Shown: piece after piece, positions 1-8,704 of the stretch
How the letters are laid out: each line of letters opens with the position of its first letter
Position numbering within the stretch: position 1 is the stretch's first letter
Source of the DNA: an uncultured Prevotella sp.
GTDB lineage: Bacteria > Bacteroidota > Bacteroidia > Bacteroidales > Bacteroidaceae
DNA: 56,937 nucleotides
Assembly (NCBI GenBank): GCA_900315695.1
Contig: ONAE01000003.1
Span: 1-56,937 of the forward strand
Reading direction: 5' to 3'
The notes under the pieces: model-generated
Database searches by the model: none
What the model was told of the DNA's origin: nothing
The model's input: the letters and a program-made list of their open reading frames with translations, nothing else
Translations under genes and position numbers: made by a program

Positions 1-678
1 CAGGGCTTTGTGTCAGGTAATTTCAGCGAGAACGATGAGGCTCCTATCCAGAAGTTCCGCGATTTCCTCGACCTCTATAAAGGCATCGACAAGGCACAGT
101 TGCGTGCCAACATGAAATACTTCCTCGAGGCGATCATGCCTACCTGTGAGGAATACGGCATGAATATGTGCGTACACCCCGACGATCCCCCTATCGAGGT
201 ACTCGGTCTGCCGCGTATCGTCCGCACAGAGGAAGACATCCAGTGGTTCCTCGATGCCGTTCCCAACAAGCACAACGGTCTCACCTTCTGTGCCGGTTCC
301 CTCTCCGCAGGTGCCTATAACAATGTCGTCGATCTAGCCAAGAAGTTCGCTTCCCGCACCCACTTCGTTCATCTGCGCTCCTGCCACATCTTCCCCAACG
401 GCGACTTCACCGAAGCCTCCCATCTTGGCGGACGTGCTGACCTCATCGAGCTCTGCCGTATCTTCGAGAAGGAGAATCCCGAACTGCCGATGCGCGTGGA
501 TCACGGCATGACACTGACCGACGAGCCTGGCGGTGTCTTCGACGAGTCAAGCCATGGACACAATGCCGGCTACACCCTCCTTGGCCGTATGTTCGCCCTC
601 GGACAGGTGCAGGGCATCCTCGCCACCGTCGATCGTGAGTTAGGAATTGAATACAAACAACCAGGATTCTTTGATTAA
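1..678 (+). CDS. uxuA: Mannonate dehydratase, C-terminal part
   Basis: The reading frame is open from the first base, so the gene begins outside the window; about 225 C-terminal residues are present out of roughly 390 in the family. The enzyme dehydrates D-mannonate to 2-keto-3-deoxygluconate in cytoplasmic hexuronate breakdown. Visible family segments include CVHPDDPP, CAGSLSAGAYN, FVHLRSCHIFPNGDFTEASH and RVDHGMTL, which carry the metal-binding Cys/His/Asp residues typical of UxuA. A GTG at base 10 is internal, not a start. The next gene, uxuB, follows after 23 bases in the same direction, which matches the usual uxuA-uxuB pairing. Confidence 0.95.
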   Translation, partial: QGFVSGNFSENDEAPIQKFRDFLDLYKGIDKAQLRANMKYFLEAIMPTCEEYGMNMCVHPDDPPIEVLGLPRIVRTEEDIQWFLDAVPNKHNGLTFCAGSLSAGAYNNVVDLAKKFASRTHFVHLRSCHIFPNGDFTEASHLGGRADLIELCRIFEKENPELPMRVDHGMTLTDEPGGVFDESSHGHNAGYTLLGRMFALGQVQGILATVDRELGIEYKQPGFFD

Positions 679-701
679 AGGTAAAAAAGTAAAAAGTAAA
701 A

Positions 702-2288
702 ATGAAACTGAATGATATTATTAGCGGTCAGTTCGACGCCGCCGAGTGGGAAGCTAAAGGCTACCAGCTCCCAAAGTTCGACATTCAGGCCCTGCGTGAG
801 AAGACTGCCAAGGAGCCAACATGGGTACACTTCGGCGGTGGAAACATCTTCCGCGCCTTCCCCGCAGCCATTCTCAACGATGCCCTGAACACAGGCAAGT
901 ACAATCGTGGTGTCATCGTGGCAGAGACCTTCGACTTCGAAGTCATCGACAAGGCCTATGCACCCTACAACAACCTCTCGCTGCTCGTGTCGCTTCAGAG
1001 CACAGGCACCATCGAGAAGAAGGTTATCGCATCTGTAACAGAAGCTTTAAAGGCAGATCCACAATTCACTGATTGGCAGCGCCTTATTGAAATATTCCGC
1101 AACCCATCTCTCCAGATGATTTCCTTCACGATTACAGAGAAAGGCTATAGCTACAACGATGCCGATCTGGCTCGCGGACTGAAGCCAGTCTTCGCCATGG
1201 GTAAGGTCTGCGCCCTGCTGCTGGAGCGCTTCAACGCCGGCAAATTGCCTCTCACCGTGCAGTCGATGGACAACTGCTCACACAACGGCGACAAAGTGAA
1301 GGCAGGTGTCTTCGCTTACGCAGAGAAGTGGGTAGCCGACGGACTGGTGCCTGCCGACTTCCTCGCCTACCTGAAAGATGAGACCAAGATCACTTTCCCC
1401 TGGTCGATGATCGACAAGATCACCCCGCGCCCACATGAGAAAGTGAAAGAGATGCTGGCTAAGGACGGCTTCGACGACAACAACTATATCGAGACAGAGA
1501 AGCATACCTTCACAGCCCCCTTTGTGAATGCGGAGGAAGTGCAGTACCTCGTCATCGAGGACAACTACACCAACGGACGTCCCCCACTCGACTTGGGCGG
1601 TGCCCTATATACCACCCGTGAGACGGTAGATAAGGTAGAGACCATGAAGGTCACCACCTGTCTAAACCCCCTCCACACCGCCATGAGTATCTATGGCTGC
1701 ATGCTCGACTACACGCTGATCTCAGCAGAGATGAAGGACGACGACCTGCGTGCGTTCATCCAGAAGATAGGATATATCGAGGCCATGCCCGTCGTTACCG
1801 ATCCCGGCGTACTGAACCCCTACGAGTTTATCGGTGCCGTCATCAACCGTCGTCTGCCCAACCCCTTCATGCCCGATGCCCCGCAGCGCATCGCCTGCGA
1901 CACCTCACAGAAGCTGCCGATCCGCTTCGGTGAGACCCTGAAGAAGTACATCGCCCGCGGTCTCGACAAGTCAAACCTCGTACTAATCCCCCTCACGCTG
2001 GCAGGCTATGCCCGCTACCTGAAGGGCCTCAAGGACGATCTGACCAGTTTCGAGCCTTCACCCGACCCCATGCTGGCAGAGCTGCAGGCTATCGTTGCTC
2101 CCCTTGAAATCGGCAAGCCCGATCAGGACTGGAGTCCGCTGAAGAAGCTCTACAGCCGCAAGGATGTGTTCGGTCTCGATCTCTATGAGGCAGGTATCGG
2201 TGAGCAGATCGAAGGAATGGTTAAAGAACTGTATGCCGGCAAGGGAGCAGTTCGCGCCACCCTCCACAAGTACGTATCAGCCCGCTAA
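702..2288 (+). CDS. uxuB: Fructuronate reductase (D-mannonate oxidoreductase)
   Basis: A 528-residue protein of the long-chain mannitol/polyol dehydrogenase family. It reduces D-fructuronate to D-mannonate, the step before UxuA. The N-terminal half carries the nucleotide-binding region (WVHFGGGNIFRAF). The conserved SMDNCSHNGDKV segment follows near residue 190, and the catalytic Lys/Asn/His block reads KVTTCLNPLHT near residue 322. The family also contains mannitol and tagaturonate reductases; the adjacent uxuA makes fructuronate reductase the best choice. The start ATG is preceded by an A-rich stretch (aaaaagtaaaa), as usual in Bacteroidota. A strong hairpin 8 bases after the stop probably ends the uxu transcript. 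Confidence 0.92.
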   Translation: MKLNDIISGQFDAAEWEAKGYQLPKFDIQALREKTAKEPTWVHFGGGNIFRAFPAAILNDALNTGKYNRGVIVAETFDFEVIDKAYAPYNNLSLLVSLQSTGTIEKKVIASVTEALKADPQFTDWQRLIEIFRNPSLQMISFTITEKGYSYNDADLARGLKPVFAMGKVCALLLERFNAGKLPLTVQSMDNCSHNGDKVKAGVFAYAEKWVADGLVPADFLAYLKDETKITFPWSMIDKITPRPHEKVKEMLAKDGFDDNNYIETEKHTFTAPFVNAEEVQYLVIEDNYTNGRPPLDLGGALYTTRETVDKVETMKVTTCLNPLHTAMSIYGCMLDYTLISAEMKDDDLRAFIQKIGYIEAMPVVTDPGVLNPYEFIGAVINRRLPNPFMPDAPQRIACDTSQKLPIRFGETLKKYIARGLDKSNLVLIPLTLAGYARYLKGLKDDLTSFEPSPDPMLAELQAIVAPLEIGKPDQDWSPLKKLYSRKDVFGLDLYEAGIGEQIEGMVKELYAGKGAVRATLHKYVSAR

Positions 2289-2295
2289 TACAAAA

Positions 2296-2331
2296 GGTAA
2301 TCCCTCGCAGATTTGCGAGGGATTAATTACC
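2296..2331 (+). terminator. Hairpin terminator after uxuB
   Basis: The arms AATCCCTCGCA and TGCGAGGGATT form a stem with a short loop. It is extended by outer GGTAA/TTACC arms with a two-base bulge. The downstream run is only CTTTGCACTTTT, so intrinsic termination is probable but not certain. The last bases also spell TACCTTTG (2328-2335), a possible promoter element for the next gene. Confidence 0.6.
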
Positions 2332-2442
2332 TTTGCACTTTTGGAACACAAGGCATACCTACATCAACAGACTGCTAAGAACTGGATGCGACTTTCAAAA
2401 TCGCAAAAAAAGTTACAAAATTGTCAAAACTTGCTTAGATTA

Positions 2443-2473
2443 TTGTGATTTCAAAAGATATTTGCTATATTTG
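2443..2473 (+). promoter_or_regulatory. Promoter of the amidohydrolase gene
   Basis: TTG at 2443-2445 and TATATTTG at 2466-2473 are separated by 20 bases, matching the Bacteroidota sigma-ABfr consensus. The -7 box lies between the arms TTGCTA (2462-2467) and TAGCAA (2474-2479), a small dyad that could be an operator. Confidence 0.6.
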
Positions 2474-2535
2474 TAGCAATCAAGCGGAAACAAACGAAAT
2501 TACAAATAATCTAAAATAATAAAGAGAATCAAATT

Positions 2536-4240
2536 ATGACACAGATTGCAGACAAAGTTTACAGGAATGCAAAAGTTTATTCCATCGCATTGGATGGAAA
2601 GGAGACACATGCAGAAGCCGTTGCTATCAAGGACGGCAAGTTCGTATATGTAGGTGACGAGGCAGGCATAGCCGTATGGATAGGCGATACCACAGAAATC
2701 GTCGATTGCCACGGAAAGAGCGTCCTCCCCGGACTTGTCGACGCGCACATGCACCTTGCACACGCTGCGGAATTTTATACGGCACGTGCAGTTTCAGCAG
2801 TATTGTACCGAATCCCCAGACTGACACGCCCGAAGGTGTGGTGAAGCAGATGCAGGACATACTGAGAGACTACGTCGAAGCACACCCAGACTATCCGGTC
2901 ATCAGAGGCATGGGCTGGGACAGGACATGGTTTTCCGGAGCGTTGCAGGGCATCGTGAGACCCCTCACACGACTTGACGTCGATACTGTGGTATCCGATA
3001 GGCCGGTGGTCCTCCTGTCGTTCTGCGGTCACAATATACTGTTTAACATGAAAGCACTCGAAGCCGCCGGCGTCACAAAGGACACGGACGACCAGAACGG
3101 ACTGATTGTCAAGGATGCAGACGGCACCCCCACCGGATATATCAAGGAACCCGCTGCCTATTCCCCCTTGTTGACAAGATTCCGAACTATGACTTCACTG
3201 CCAAGGCGCATCATGACAGCATAAAGAAGGCATTTGAGGTGTTCAACGCAAAGGGTTACACGCTGCTGTGCGACTGTCACCTGCTCGAAATTCCCTATGA
3301 TGTCCTTACAGAAATGGCGAAAAACGGTGAGTTCACTGCCAGAGTAACCGGTGTCTTCAATGTTTACGACGCCACCCGAAAGGAAGACATGGAAAGAGCC
3401 ATTGCCGAGCGCACGAAGTACGATGTCGAAGGACTCTTTACCATAGACACGCTGAAATACTTTGCCGACGGTACTCCCTCTATGATTGAACCTTTTGTGG
3501 AGACTGCCGGCGACTTGGCGGGAGGCAGAGAGCCGCTACTCTGGGACGAAGAGCACATGATGGAGTCGATAGCTGAGGCCAATAAGGAGGGCTTCAACGT
3601 ACATACCCATGCCATGGGAAGCTATGCCATGCGCCGCGTCATCGACTGCTACGAGAACGCGCAGAAGCTGTATCCGAATCCTAACATCAGGAACATCATC
3701 GCCCACTGCACATTCATAGCGCCTGAAGACATAGTACGCATGGGCAAGAGCCATATCATTGCCAGTGATCAGCCAGGATGGTTCAGTGCCACCCCGACAG
3801 ACGAAAAGGGGATGGTGGCTTGCTGGGGCGAGGATGTGGTCAGACATACGTATCCGAGTAAGTCGCTGATAGACAACGGTGTGGTGTGCGCCTATGGCTC
3901 CGACTTCGTTGTCAATCCCGCTTGCGGTCTCGCAGGACTTCAAGTCGCCATGACCCGCAGGCACGTCAAGATGGATTTAACCTACGAGTTATACAAGGAT
4001 GTTCCCGCCTCCATGCCTGAGGAATGTGTCAGCCTTAGGGAAGCACTTCAGGCACATACGATCAATGCGGCCTATCAGGTGCATCTGGAGAATGTGACAG
4101 GCTCTATCGAAGTTGGGAAATCAGCAGAGCTAATCGTTCTGGATAGCGACATCGAGACCACTCCTGCAGAACATATAGAGGATATCCAGGTGCTCGAAAC
4201 CGTGTTTAAGGGGCAAACGGTATTCAAGAAAGGAAGTTAG
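2536..4240 (+). pseudogene. Amidohydrolase (YtcJ-like), two frameshifts
   Basis: Three consecutive frames together spell one amidohydrolase of the metal-dependent YtcJ/amidohydrolase-3 type, about 565 residues. Frame one (from ATG 2536) gives the N-terminal beta segment and the metal motif LVDAHMHL. The frame moves by -1 near 2775-2810, continuing with NPQTDTPEGVVKQ and MGWDRTWFSG. It moves by -1 again near 3160-3172, continuing with FPLVDKIPNYDFTAKAH and running to the stop at 4240. The last frame carries VHTHAMGS, IAHCTF and GSDFVVNP, the rest of the metal/catalytic set. Both shifts look like loss of one base; the second is beside a ttccccc run. The gene is either a young pseudogene or a sequence with two base-call errors, because both flanks of each break remain well conserved. 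The substrate cannot be told. Confidence 0.8.
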
Positions 4241-4282
4241 GACTCAGACCAACTATAATTGGATATATCCCACTCCTACCGC

Positions 4283-4342
4283 CATCTCGACTAAGCGAAG
4301 CGCATGGAGAGATCTCTCCACTCACTCCGCTCGGTCGAGATG
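4283..4342. repeat. Nested palindromic intergenic repeat
   Basis: The outer arms CATCTCGAC (4283-4291) and GTCGAGATG (4334-4342) are perfect inverted repeats. They enclose a second perfect palindrome, GGAGAGATCTCTCC (4306-4319). The unit resembles dispersed REP/MITE-like elements of Bacteroidota and may act as a bidirectional transcript end between the amidohydrolase and the convergent gene at 4481. I see no other feature in 4241-4480. Confidence 0.6.
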
Positions 4343-4480
4343 ACAAGAGGAGGTGCTGAATTCCCAGTATTAAATCTAGCAAATATTCCTTCGACATTGC
4401 AAGTGAAGCCCCTTTTCTTCATCTTGGCATCATACGCCAGCCAGCGACGATTTCTTCATTATGATACACCCTCTATTCTT

Positions 4481-5410
4481 TTATTCTTCGTCATCGAAGA
4501 GTTTCTCCCGTTTCGAGGACACTTGTTTCAGCACTCCGTTCTTCCACTTATACGTTTCGTAATACACGTATTCATACCCATCGCGGATTGCTGTTGAGAT
4601 TTCCTTCTTCTCCTTGTCGAAAGTCGGCTCTACAATGTTCTCAAACCCCTCCACACGATAGAACTGCAGCGTGACGGGGTTCCACACATAGGCTACCTGG
4701 GTATTTTGTGCATGCGTAGTCATACCCGTATTCACGATCAAGTCGGGGATGCCGTCGAAGTTGATATCCTCCTCCGTCACAAAGCCAAACTGATCCAGGT
4801 TCTCACCGTCAAGCGTGTAATTCATATACTCCCTGATTGCAGGAGCAACCTTCTCACCGTTTGCAAAGCAATCCACGATGACGTCATACAAGCCATTCTC
4901 ATCCTTCTCATACCTCACCTTGAAACTATAAGCCTCGCGCTTAGGCGCTGTCAGTGTCTTGGGAGTGCCGGGCCACCATGCAGGCAGGACATTGCCCCGT
5001 TCCTCCGTAACCGTCATCGGCAGTTTCCTGCCAGTGGTGGGATTCTGCCAGAAGCCGCTCTTAAACTGGTAGTCGCCCTCCACCTCATAATACTGTATAT
5101 CCATCTTTCCCGTCATCTCACCGTTGGGCTGATACTCCTCAAAACCCTCGCGGTAGAGGTTATCGTAGTTGGGATCCTTCGGATTGGCTTTCAGCGGATG
5201 ACCTACAACCAAGATCGGCGCCGGAGTCTTGGCATTGGGGTAATACATATACCCCGCACAACGGTAGTCATTCTCCCCTACCGACTGATATCCATACACC
5301 AGTTCAAAGGCTGTTTTGCCATTCAGTTTACCTTTAAAAAAGTGAATCTCGTTTTGCGCAGCCATCGAGGCAGCGTAGAAAAAGAACAATAAAGAAACAA
5401 CCTTTCTCAT
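4481..5410 (-). CDS. Exported protein of unknown function
   Basis: A 309-residue protein with a clear N-terminal signal peptide (MRKVVSLLFFFYAASMAAQ, probable cleavage after AAQ). Near residue 220 it carries DINFDGIPDLIV, the calcium-binding loop type seen in FG-GAP/XAC2610-like exported proteins. The rest is rich in Tyr, Gly and charged residues and is probably beta-structured; a KREKLFDDEE tail ends it. I do not recognise a named family. It faces the pseudogene at 2536-4240 and is divergent from the lipoprotein at 5490, whose promoter lies in the shared intergenic space. Confidence 0.75.
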   Translation of the reverse strand: MRKVVSLLFFFYAASMAAQNEIHFFKGKLNGKTAFELVYGYQSVGENDYRCAGYMYYPNAKTPAPILVVGHPLKANPKDPNYDNLYREGFEEYQPNGEMTGKMDIQYYEVEGDYQFKSGFWQNPTTGRKLPMTVTEERGNVLPAWWPGTPKTLTAPKREAYSFKVRYEKDENGLYDVIVDCFANGEKVAPAIREYMNYTLDGENLDQFGFVTEEDINFDGIPDLIVNTGMTTHAQNTQVAYVWNPVTLQFYRVEGFENIVEPTFDKEKKEISTAIRDGYEYVYYETYKWKNGVLKQVSSKREKLFDDEE

Positions 5411-5440
5411 AATAGATTAATGCTAAATAATTGAAAAAAC

Positions 5441-5471
5441 TTTGTTCACATATAAAATTACTGTATCTTTG
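5441..5471 (+). promoter_or_regulatory. Promoter of the 5490 lipoprotein gene
   Basis: TTTG (5441-5444), 19 bases, then TATCTTTG (5464-5471): a full match to the Bacteroidota -33/-7 consensus. It lies inside an upstream in-frame ATG extension (5442) and so decides that translation starts at 5490. Confidence 0.8.
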
Positions 5472-5489
5472 CAGAAAAACAATCGAGAT

Positions 5490-6029
5490 ATGAAATCATT
5501 CACCACCATCCGCCAAGCCACCATCAGTCTGCTGTTATCAGCCCTACTGACAATCTGTGGCTGTTGGGGAGGCAACAAGAAGATGAAAGCCTACTCCACC
5601 GAGCTGTCAAGCTCTGACAGCATGACCATCCAAATGGGTAACTATACCCTGATCAGATATCATAGCCCCCGACTGGGTTTCGACATCAACTATCCCTCAT
5701 TCCTCACCCGCCAGGACCTGCCCGAGAGCGCCGGCTTGCAGGAGATATTCATGATGGACGATGTGTCGGTATCCTTTATGGTCGATTCCCTCAACAGCAT
5801 GCTCCGCAGTTCAGGGCAGATGCTGATGGCAATGGGAGCCGACCTAGTCGATGTCGGTGATGACTACACCATCCACGACGGACAAGACGACAAGTGGGAA
5901 TACTATAGCAAAGTCATCAACAGTGACAGTCTGCGTCAGGTCACCATCATCATCCGATACTATCCCGAGCATGCCGAGGCCATGGAATCCCTGAAAGAGT
6001 GGGTTCGCGACTTCAAGGTCACGCCTTGA
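5490..6029 (+). CDS. Small lipoprotein of unknown function
   Basis: A 179-residue protein starting MKSFTTIRQATISLLL with a lipobox-like ALLTICGC; the second Cys of this segment is followed by Trp-Gly-Gly-Asn, so lipidation and sorting to the envelope are likely. The body (LIRYHSPRLGFDINYPSFL, later ITIIIRYYPEHAEAMESL) resembles PsbP/DUF1795-like exported proteins in layout, but I cannot assign a family. ATG 5490 is chosen because the promoter TATCTTTG at 5464-5471 lies within any longer form. The 3' end overlaps the convergent small gene at 6019 by 11 bases. Confidence 0.75.
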   Translation: MKSFTTIRQATISLLLSALLTICGCWGGNKKMKAYSTELSSSDSMTIQMGNYTLIRYHSPRLGFDINYPSFLTRQDLPESAGLQEIFMMDDVSVSFMVDSLNSMLRSSGQMLMAMGADLVDVGDDYTIHDGQDDKWEYYSKVINSDSLRQVTIIIRYYPEHAEAMESLKEWVRDFKVTP

Positions 6030-6213
6030 TACCGCTCCTATCCTTTAGTTCACATTCTCGTCCATCGATGTTTTTGAGAACCAAATTCTGGTTCTCCTCA
6101 TTGATTTCCACGACTATTTGTGTCAACCTGGCATCACGCAGCTGGTCAATCACATCGTTATCTACATCCATGCAGATAGCCATCTCGTCAAGTTCGTCTC
6201 TTTCCTGTTCCAT
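6019..6213 (-). CDS. Small acidic protein, unknown function
   Basis: A 64-residue ORF, strongly acidic (MEQERDELDEMAICMDVDND...), with a predicted helix followed by a beta hairpin (TQIVVEINEENQNLVLKNI). It is convergent with the 5490 lipoprotein and overlaps it by 11 bases. What makes it credible is a textbook promoter 24 bases upstream on the minus strand (TACCTTTG, with TTTG 19 bases further up). I do not recognise the family; no signal peptide or membrane segment is visible, so it is probably cytoplasmic. Confidence 0.6.
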   Translation of the reverse strand: MEQERDELDEMAICMDVDNDVIDQLRDARLTQIVVEINEENQNLVLKNIDGRECELKDRSGIKA

Positions 6214-6236
6214 CGCTTAATCAGTCTCTGATTATG

Positions 6237-6267
6237 CAAAGGTAAGCAAAAACATTGAGACTACAAA
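6237..6267 (-). promoter_or_regulatory. Promoter of the small acidic gene
   Basis: On the minus strand: TTTG (6267-6264), 19-base spacer, TACCTTTG (6244-6237). The spacing and both boxes fit the Bacteroidota consensus exactly. Confidence 0.8.
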
Positions 6268-6304
6268 TATTTTATATAAAAAATAATTTTCTAAAGTCTG
6301 GACT

Positions 6305-6958
6305 TTATTTCATCAGAACGATGGTGGCGTCGGGGTATTGGTTGGGATCAAAGGTAAAGATGTCATCGAGTACGCCGAACCTCAGGTGGGTTAATTTCAT
6401 GGTCATTGTGGTTCCGTCTTTATTGGTCTCCATCTCACGGAACATATAATCCTTGCCGCTGATGGTCATTGTAACTTTTTTAGGAGCACCTGCGTCCTTG
6501 GGCCCTGTGAAAGTGATGACATAGTTGCCGAAGTGTGTCTTCATCGTGGCATTGCGGTATTCAAGATCAATATGAAGGTTGAGGTCAAAGTCGCTTTTCG
6601 CCTTCTGGTCACTCTTTCTAACATAGATAGTGTCACCCTCGGCACCCTGAAAGTATTTCCATTGATTGACACCGTCGAAGCCACCAGCTGACTTTGTATG
6701 TTGACCCAGTACATTCATGGTAAAGAAAAACTTGTTTCTTTTGTCTTTGGCAAAGGCATTGATCTGTCCACGCAGAACGGTGACAAGTGCCACCTTAGCC
6801 TTGAGACTCATCTCGTATTCCACACCTTGGGGATGTCCCATCGCCTGAGCGCATTTCCGCAGCACCTCAGTGACCTCATCAGGAATCTGTGCTTGGAGGG
6901 TTATGGCTGAACTTAGCAAAAGTAAGAGAGCCAGAATACGGTGTTTGATGACGTTCAT
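6305..6958 (-). CDS. LolA-like exported protein
   Basis: A 217-residue protein with a signal peptide (MNVIKHRILALLLLLSSAITLQAQ). The body has the alternating beta pattern of the LolA/outer-membrane lipoprotein-sorting fold: MSLKAKVALVTVLRGQINAF, KFFFTMNVLGQ, ending THLRFGVLDDIFTFDPNQYP. The closing motif 'D-x-x-F-x-F-D/N-P' is characteristic of LolA-like proteins in Bacteroidota. It probably acts in the periplasm on lipids or lipoproteins, but a true LolA role is not proven. The start ATG (6958) lies 23 bases after the stop of the TPR gene, so the two probably share a transcript with the leu operon or its tail. Confidence 0.7.
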   Translation of the reverse strand: MNVIKHRILALLLLLSSAITLQAQIPDEVTEVLRKCAQAMGHPQGVEYEMSLKAKVALVTVLRGQINAFAKDKRNKFFFTMNVLGQHTKSAGGFDGVNQWKYFQGAEGDTIYVRKSDQKAKSDFDLNLHIDLEYRNATMKTHFGNYVITFTGPKDAGAPKKVTMTISGKDYMFREMETNKDGTTMTMKLTHLRFGVLDDIFTFDPNQYPDATIVLMK

Positions 6959-6981
6959 TGTAATTATCTATTAAACGGAGA

Positions 6982-7650
6982 TTAGCGACAACGGTCATAC
7001 CACTCTTTTAGGGCTGCACGAGGAGTGCCCTTGCGGACGAGCTCATCGAGAGCCAGACGGGCATCGAGAATGCGTCGTTGGCGCAGCAGTGCGTCAATCT
7101 TCGAGACAGCATACTCCACGTTCTTGGGTTGCAGGCGGATAGCCTCATCCCAGTCGTATAGGGCCACATCATAGAGCTTCTGTTCTGTCTCGTAGGCGGC
7201 ACGGGCTGCATATGCGCTGGCACTGTCGGGGAAGAGCTGAACACATCGGTTGAACTGATCGATAGTGTCTGCCTTGCGCCCCAGTTTCTGAAGGATGTGG
7301 GCCAGGCCGAGATGGGCACTGAGCTGTAAAGGGTCTATCATAATGAAGGTCTCGTAATCGACCTTCGCAAGATCATAATGATGCTGTTGGGTATAGCAAT
7401 AGGCTCTGAAGTAGAGGGCTGCGAGATTTTTCTCATCGAGCCGGAGCACGTCTCCATATTCAGAGATGGCATAGTCCCACTGCTGCAGATTGATATTGGC
7501 CTCTGCCTTTTTCAGACGGAGGTCGATGTTCTGGGGATGCAGGCGTATCTGCTCCATCAGCGTCTTGACGGAATCGCGCCACTGTTGTGGCGTCTGCGCC
7601 TGCGCGCAGACCGCCATCAACATCAGACTCATTACTAACAATTTACGCAT
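6982..7650 (-). CDS. Exported tetratricopeptide repeat protein
   Basis: A 222-residue protein with a signal peptide ([18 protein letters not shown]) and about four TPR units, for example [40 protein letters not shown] and [20 protein letters not shown]. The start is ATG 7650: it overlaps the last codons of leuB (stop at 7643) by 8 bases, which suggests translational coupling. An in-frame ATG at 7668 would give an unlikely MLIILRM prefix ahead of the signal peptide. TPR proteins act as protein-interaction scaffolds; a role in the periplasm is inferred, with no obvious link to leucine synthesis. Confidence 0.8.
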   Translation of the reverse strand: MRKLLVMSLMLMAVCAQAQTPQQWRDSVKTLMEQIRLHPQNIDLRLKKAEANINLQQWDYAISEYGDVLRLDEKNLAALYFRAYCYTQQHHYDLAKVDYETFIMIDPLQLSAHLGLAHILQKLGRKADTIDQFNRCVQLFPDSASAYAARAAYETEQKLYDVALYDWDEAIRLQPKNVEYAVSKIDALLRQRRILDARLALDELVRKGTPRAALKEWYDRCR

Positions 7651-8704
7651 TCTTAATATAATTAACAATCCACTCTCCTACCTCACGGGTGCCGTATTTG
7701 GCGCCACCTTCCACCTGTATCTCCGGAGTGCGTACGTTGGCATCGAGCGAGGCGTTGACTGCCTCACGGACAAGGGCACCTTCTTTCTCAAGACCAAAAT
7801 GCTCGAGCAGCATGGCACCTGAGAGAATCTGTGCCAGGGGGTTAGCCAGGTTCTGGCCTGCTGCCTGAGGCCATGAGCCGTGAACGGGCTCAAATAGTGG
7901 GGTATGCTCACCAAGTGAGCTGGAGGGCTGAAGTCCCATAGAACCTGTGATGCAAGAAGTCTCGTCGGTGAGGATGTCGCCAAAGGTATTCTCTGTGACG
8001 ATGACATCAAAGAAACGGGGTTCAGTGAGCACACGCATGGAGGCGTTGTCGATAAACATATAGTCAGTCTTTACATCGGGATAAAGCGGTTCCATTTCCT
8101 TAGCGATCTGACGCCACAGACGGCTGGAGGCGAGGACGTTGGCTTTATCGACCACCGTTAAGTGACGACGACGCTTCATCGCCATCTCGAAGCCGACCTT
8201 GAGAATACGCTCTATCTCTGGACGGGTGTAGATGTCGGTATCATAGGCTTTGTCATTATCCTGATACTTCTCACCGAAATACATACCGCCCGTGAGCTCA
8301 CGGAGCACCACGAAATCGGCACCACGAAGCAGTTCGTCCTTCAACGGTGACTTATGAAGCAGACAGTCGAAGGTAGCCACAGGGCGCACATTGGCAAAGA
8401 GTCCCAGTTTCTTACGCATAGCAAGCAAACCCGTTTCTGGGCGAACCTTCAGCGTGGGATTGTTGTCAAAGCGCAAATCGCCTACAGCAGCGAAGAACAC
8501 GGCATCGGCACGCATACACACCTCATGGGTGCTGTCGGGATAAGGATCGCCACAGGCATCGATGGCATGGGCACCACAAATGGCTGCCTCGTACTCAAAC
8601 TCATGTCCGCACTTCTCGGCAATCGCATCGAGCACGGCTACTCCTTGTTTCATAATCTCAGGTCCGATACCATCGCCCTCGAGAATCGCAATTTTCAATT
8701 TCAT
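7643..8704 (-). CDS. leuB: 3-Isopropylmalate dehydrogenase
   Basis: A 353-residue cytoplasmic enzyme that oxidises and decarboxylates 3-isopropylmalate to 2-ketoisocaproate with NAD. The start [11 protein letters not shown], the substrate-binding [13 protein letters not shown], the catalytic [10 protein letters not shown] and the metal/NAD segment [10 protein letters not shown] are all present. The NAD loop reads [18 protein letters not shown], where many homologues have GSAPDIAG. It overlaps the preceding synthase gene by 4 bases (ATGA), and the TPR gene overlaps its end. In the citramalate route the same enzyme also converts 3-methylmalate to 2-ketobutyrate. Confidence 0.95.
   Translation of the reverse strand: MKLKIAILEGDGIGPEIMKQGVAVLDAIAEKCGHEFEYEAAICGAHAIDACGDPYPDSTHEVCMRADAVFFAAVGDLRFDNNPTLKVRPETGLLAMRKKLGLFANVRPVATFDCLLHKSPLKDELLRGADFVVLRELTGGMYFGEKYQDNDKAYDTDIYTRPEIERILKVGFEMAMKRRRHLTVVDKANVLASSRLWRQIAKEMEPLYPDVKTDYMFIDNASMRVLTEPRFFDVIVTENTFGDILTDETSCITGSMGLQPSSSLGEHTPLFEPVHGSWPQAAGQNLANPLAQILSGAMLLEHFGLEKEGALVREAVNASLDANVRTPEIQVEGGAKYGTREVGEWIVNYIKNA

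Noticed and set aside
2676-3224. A separate gene between the two amidohydrolase ends
   Set aside because: Only its later part is amidohydrolase-like and it continues both neighbours; the first residues (before about 2775) are an out-of-frame translation of the same gene.
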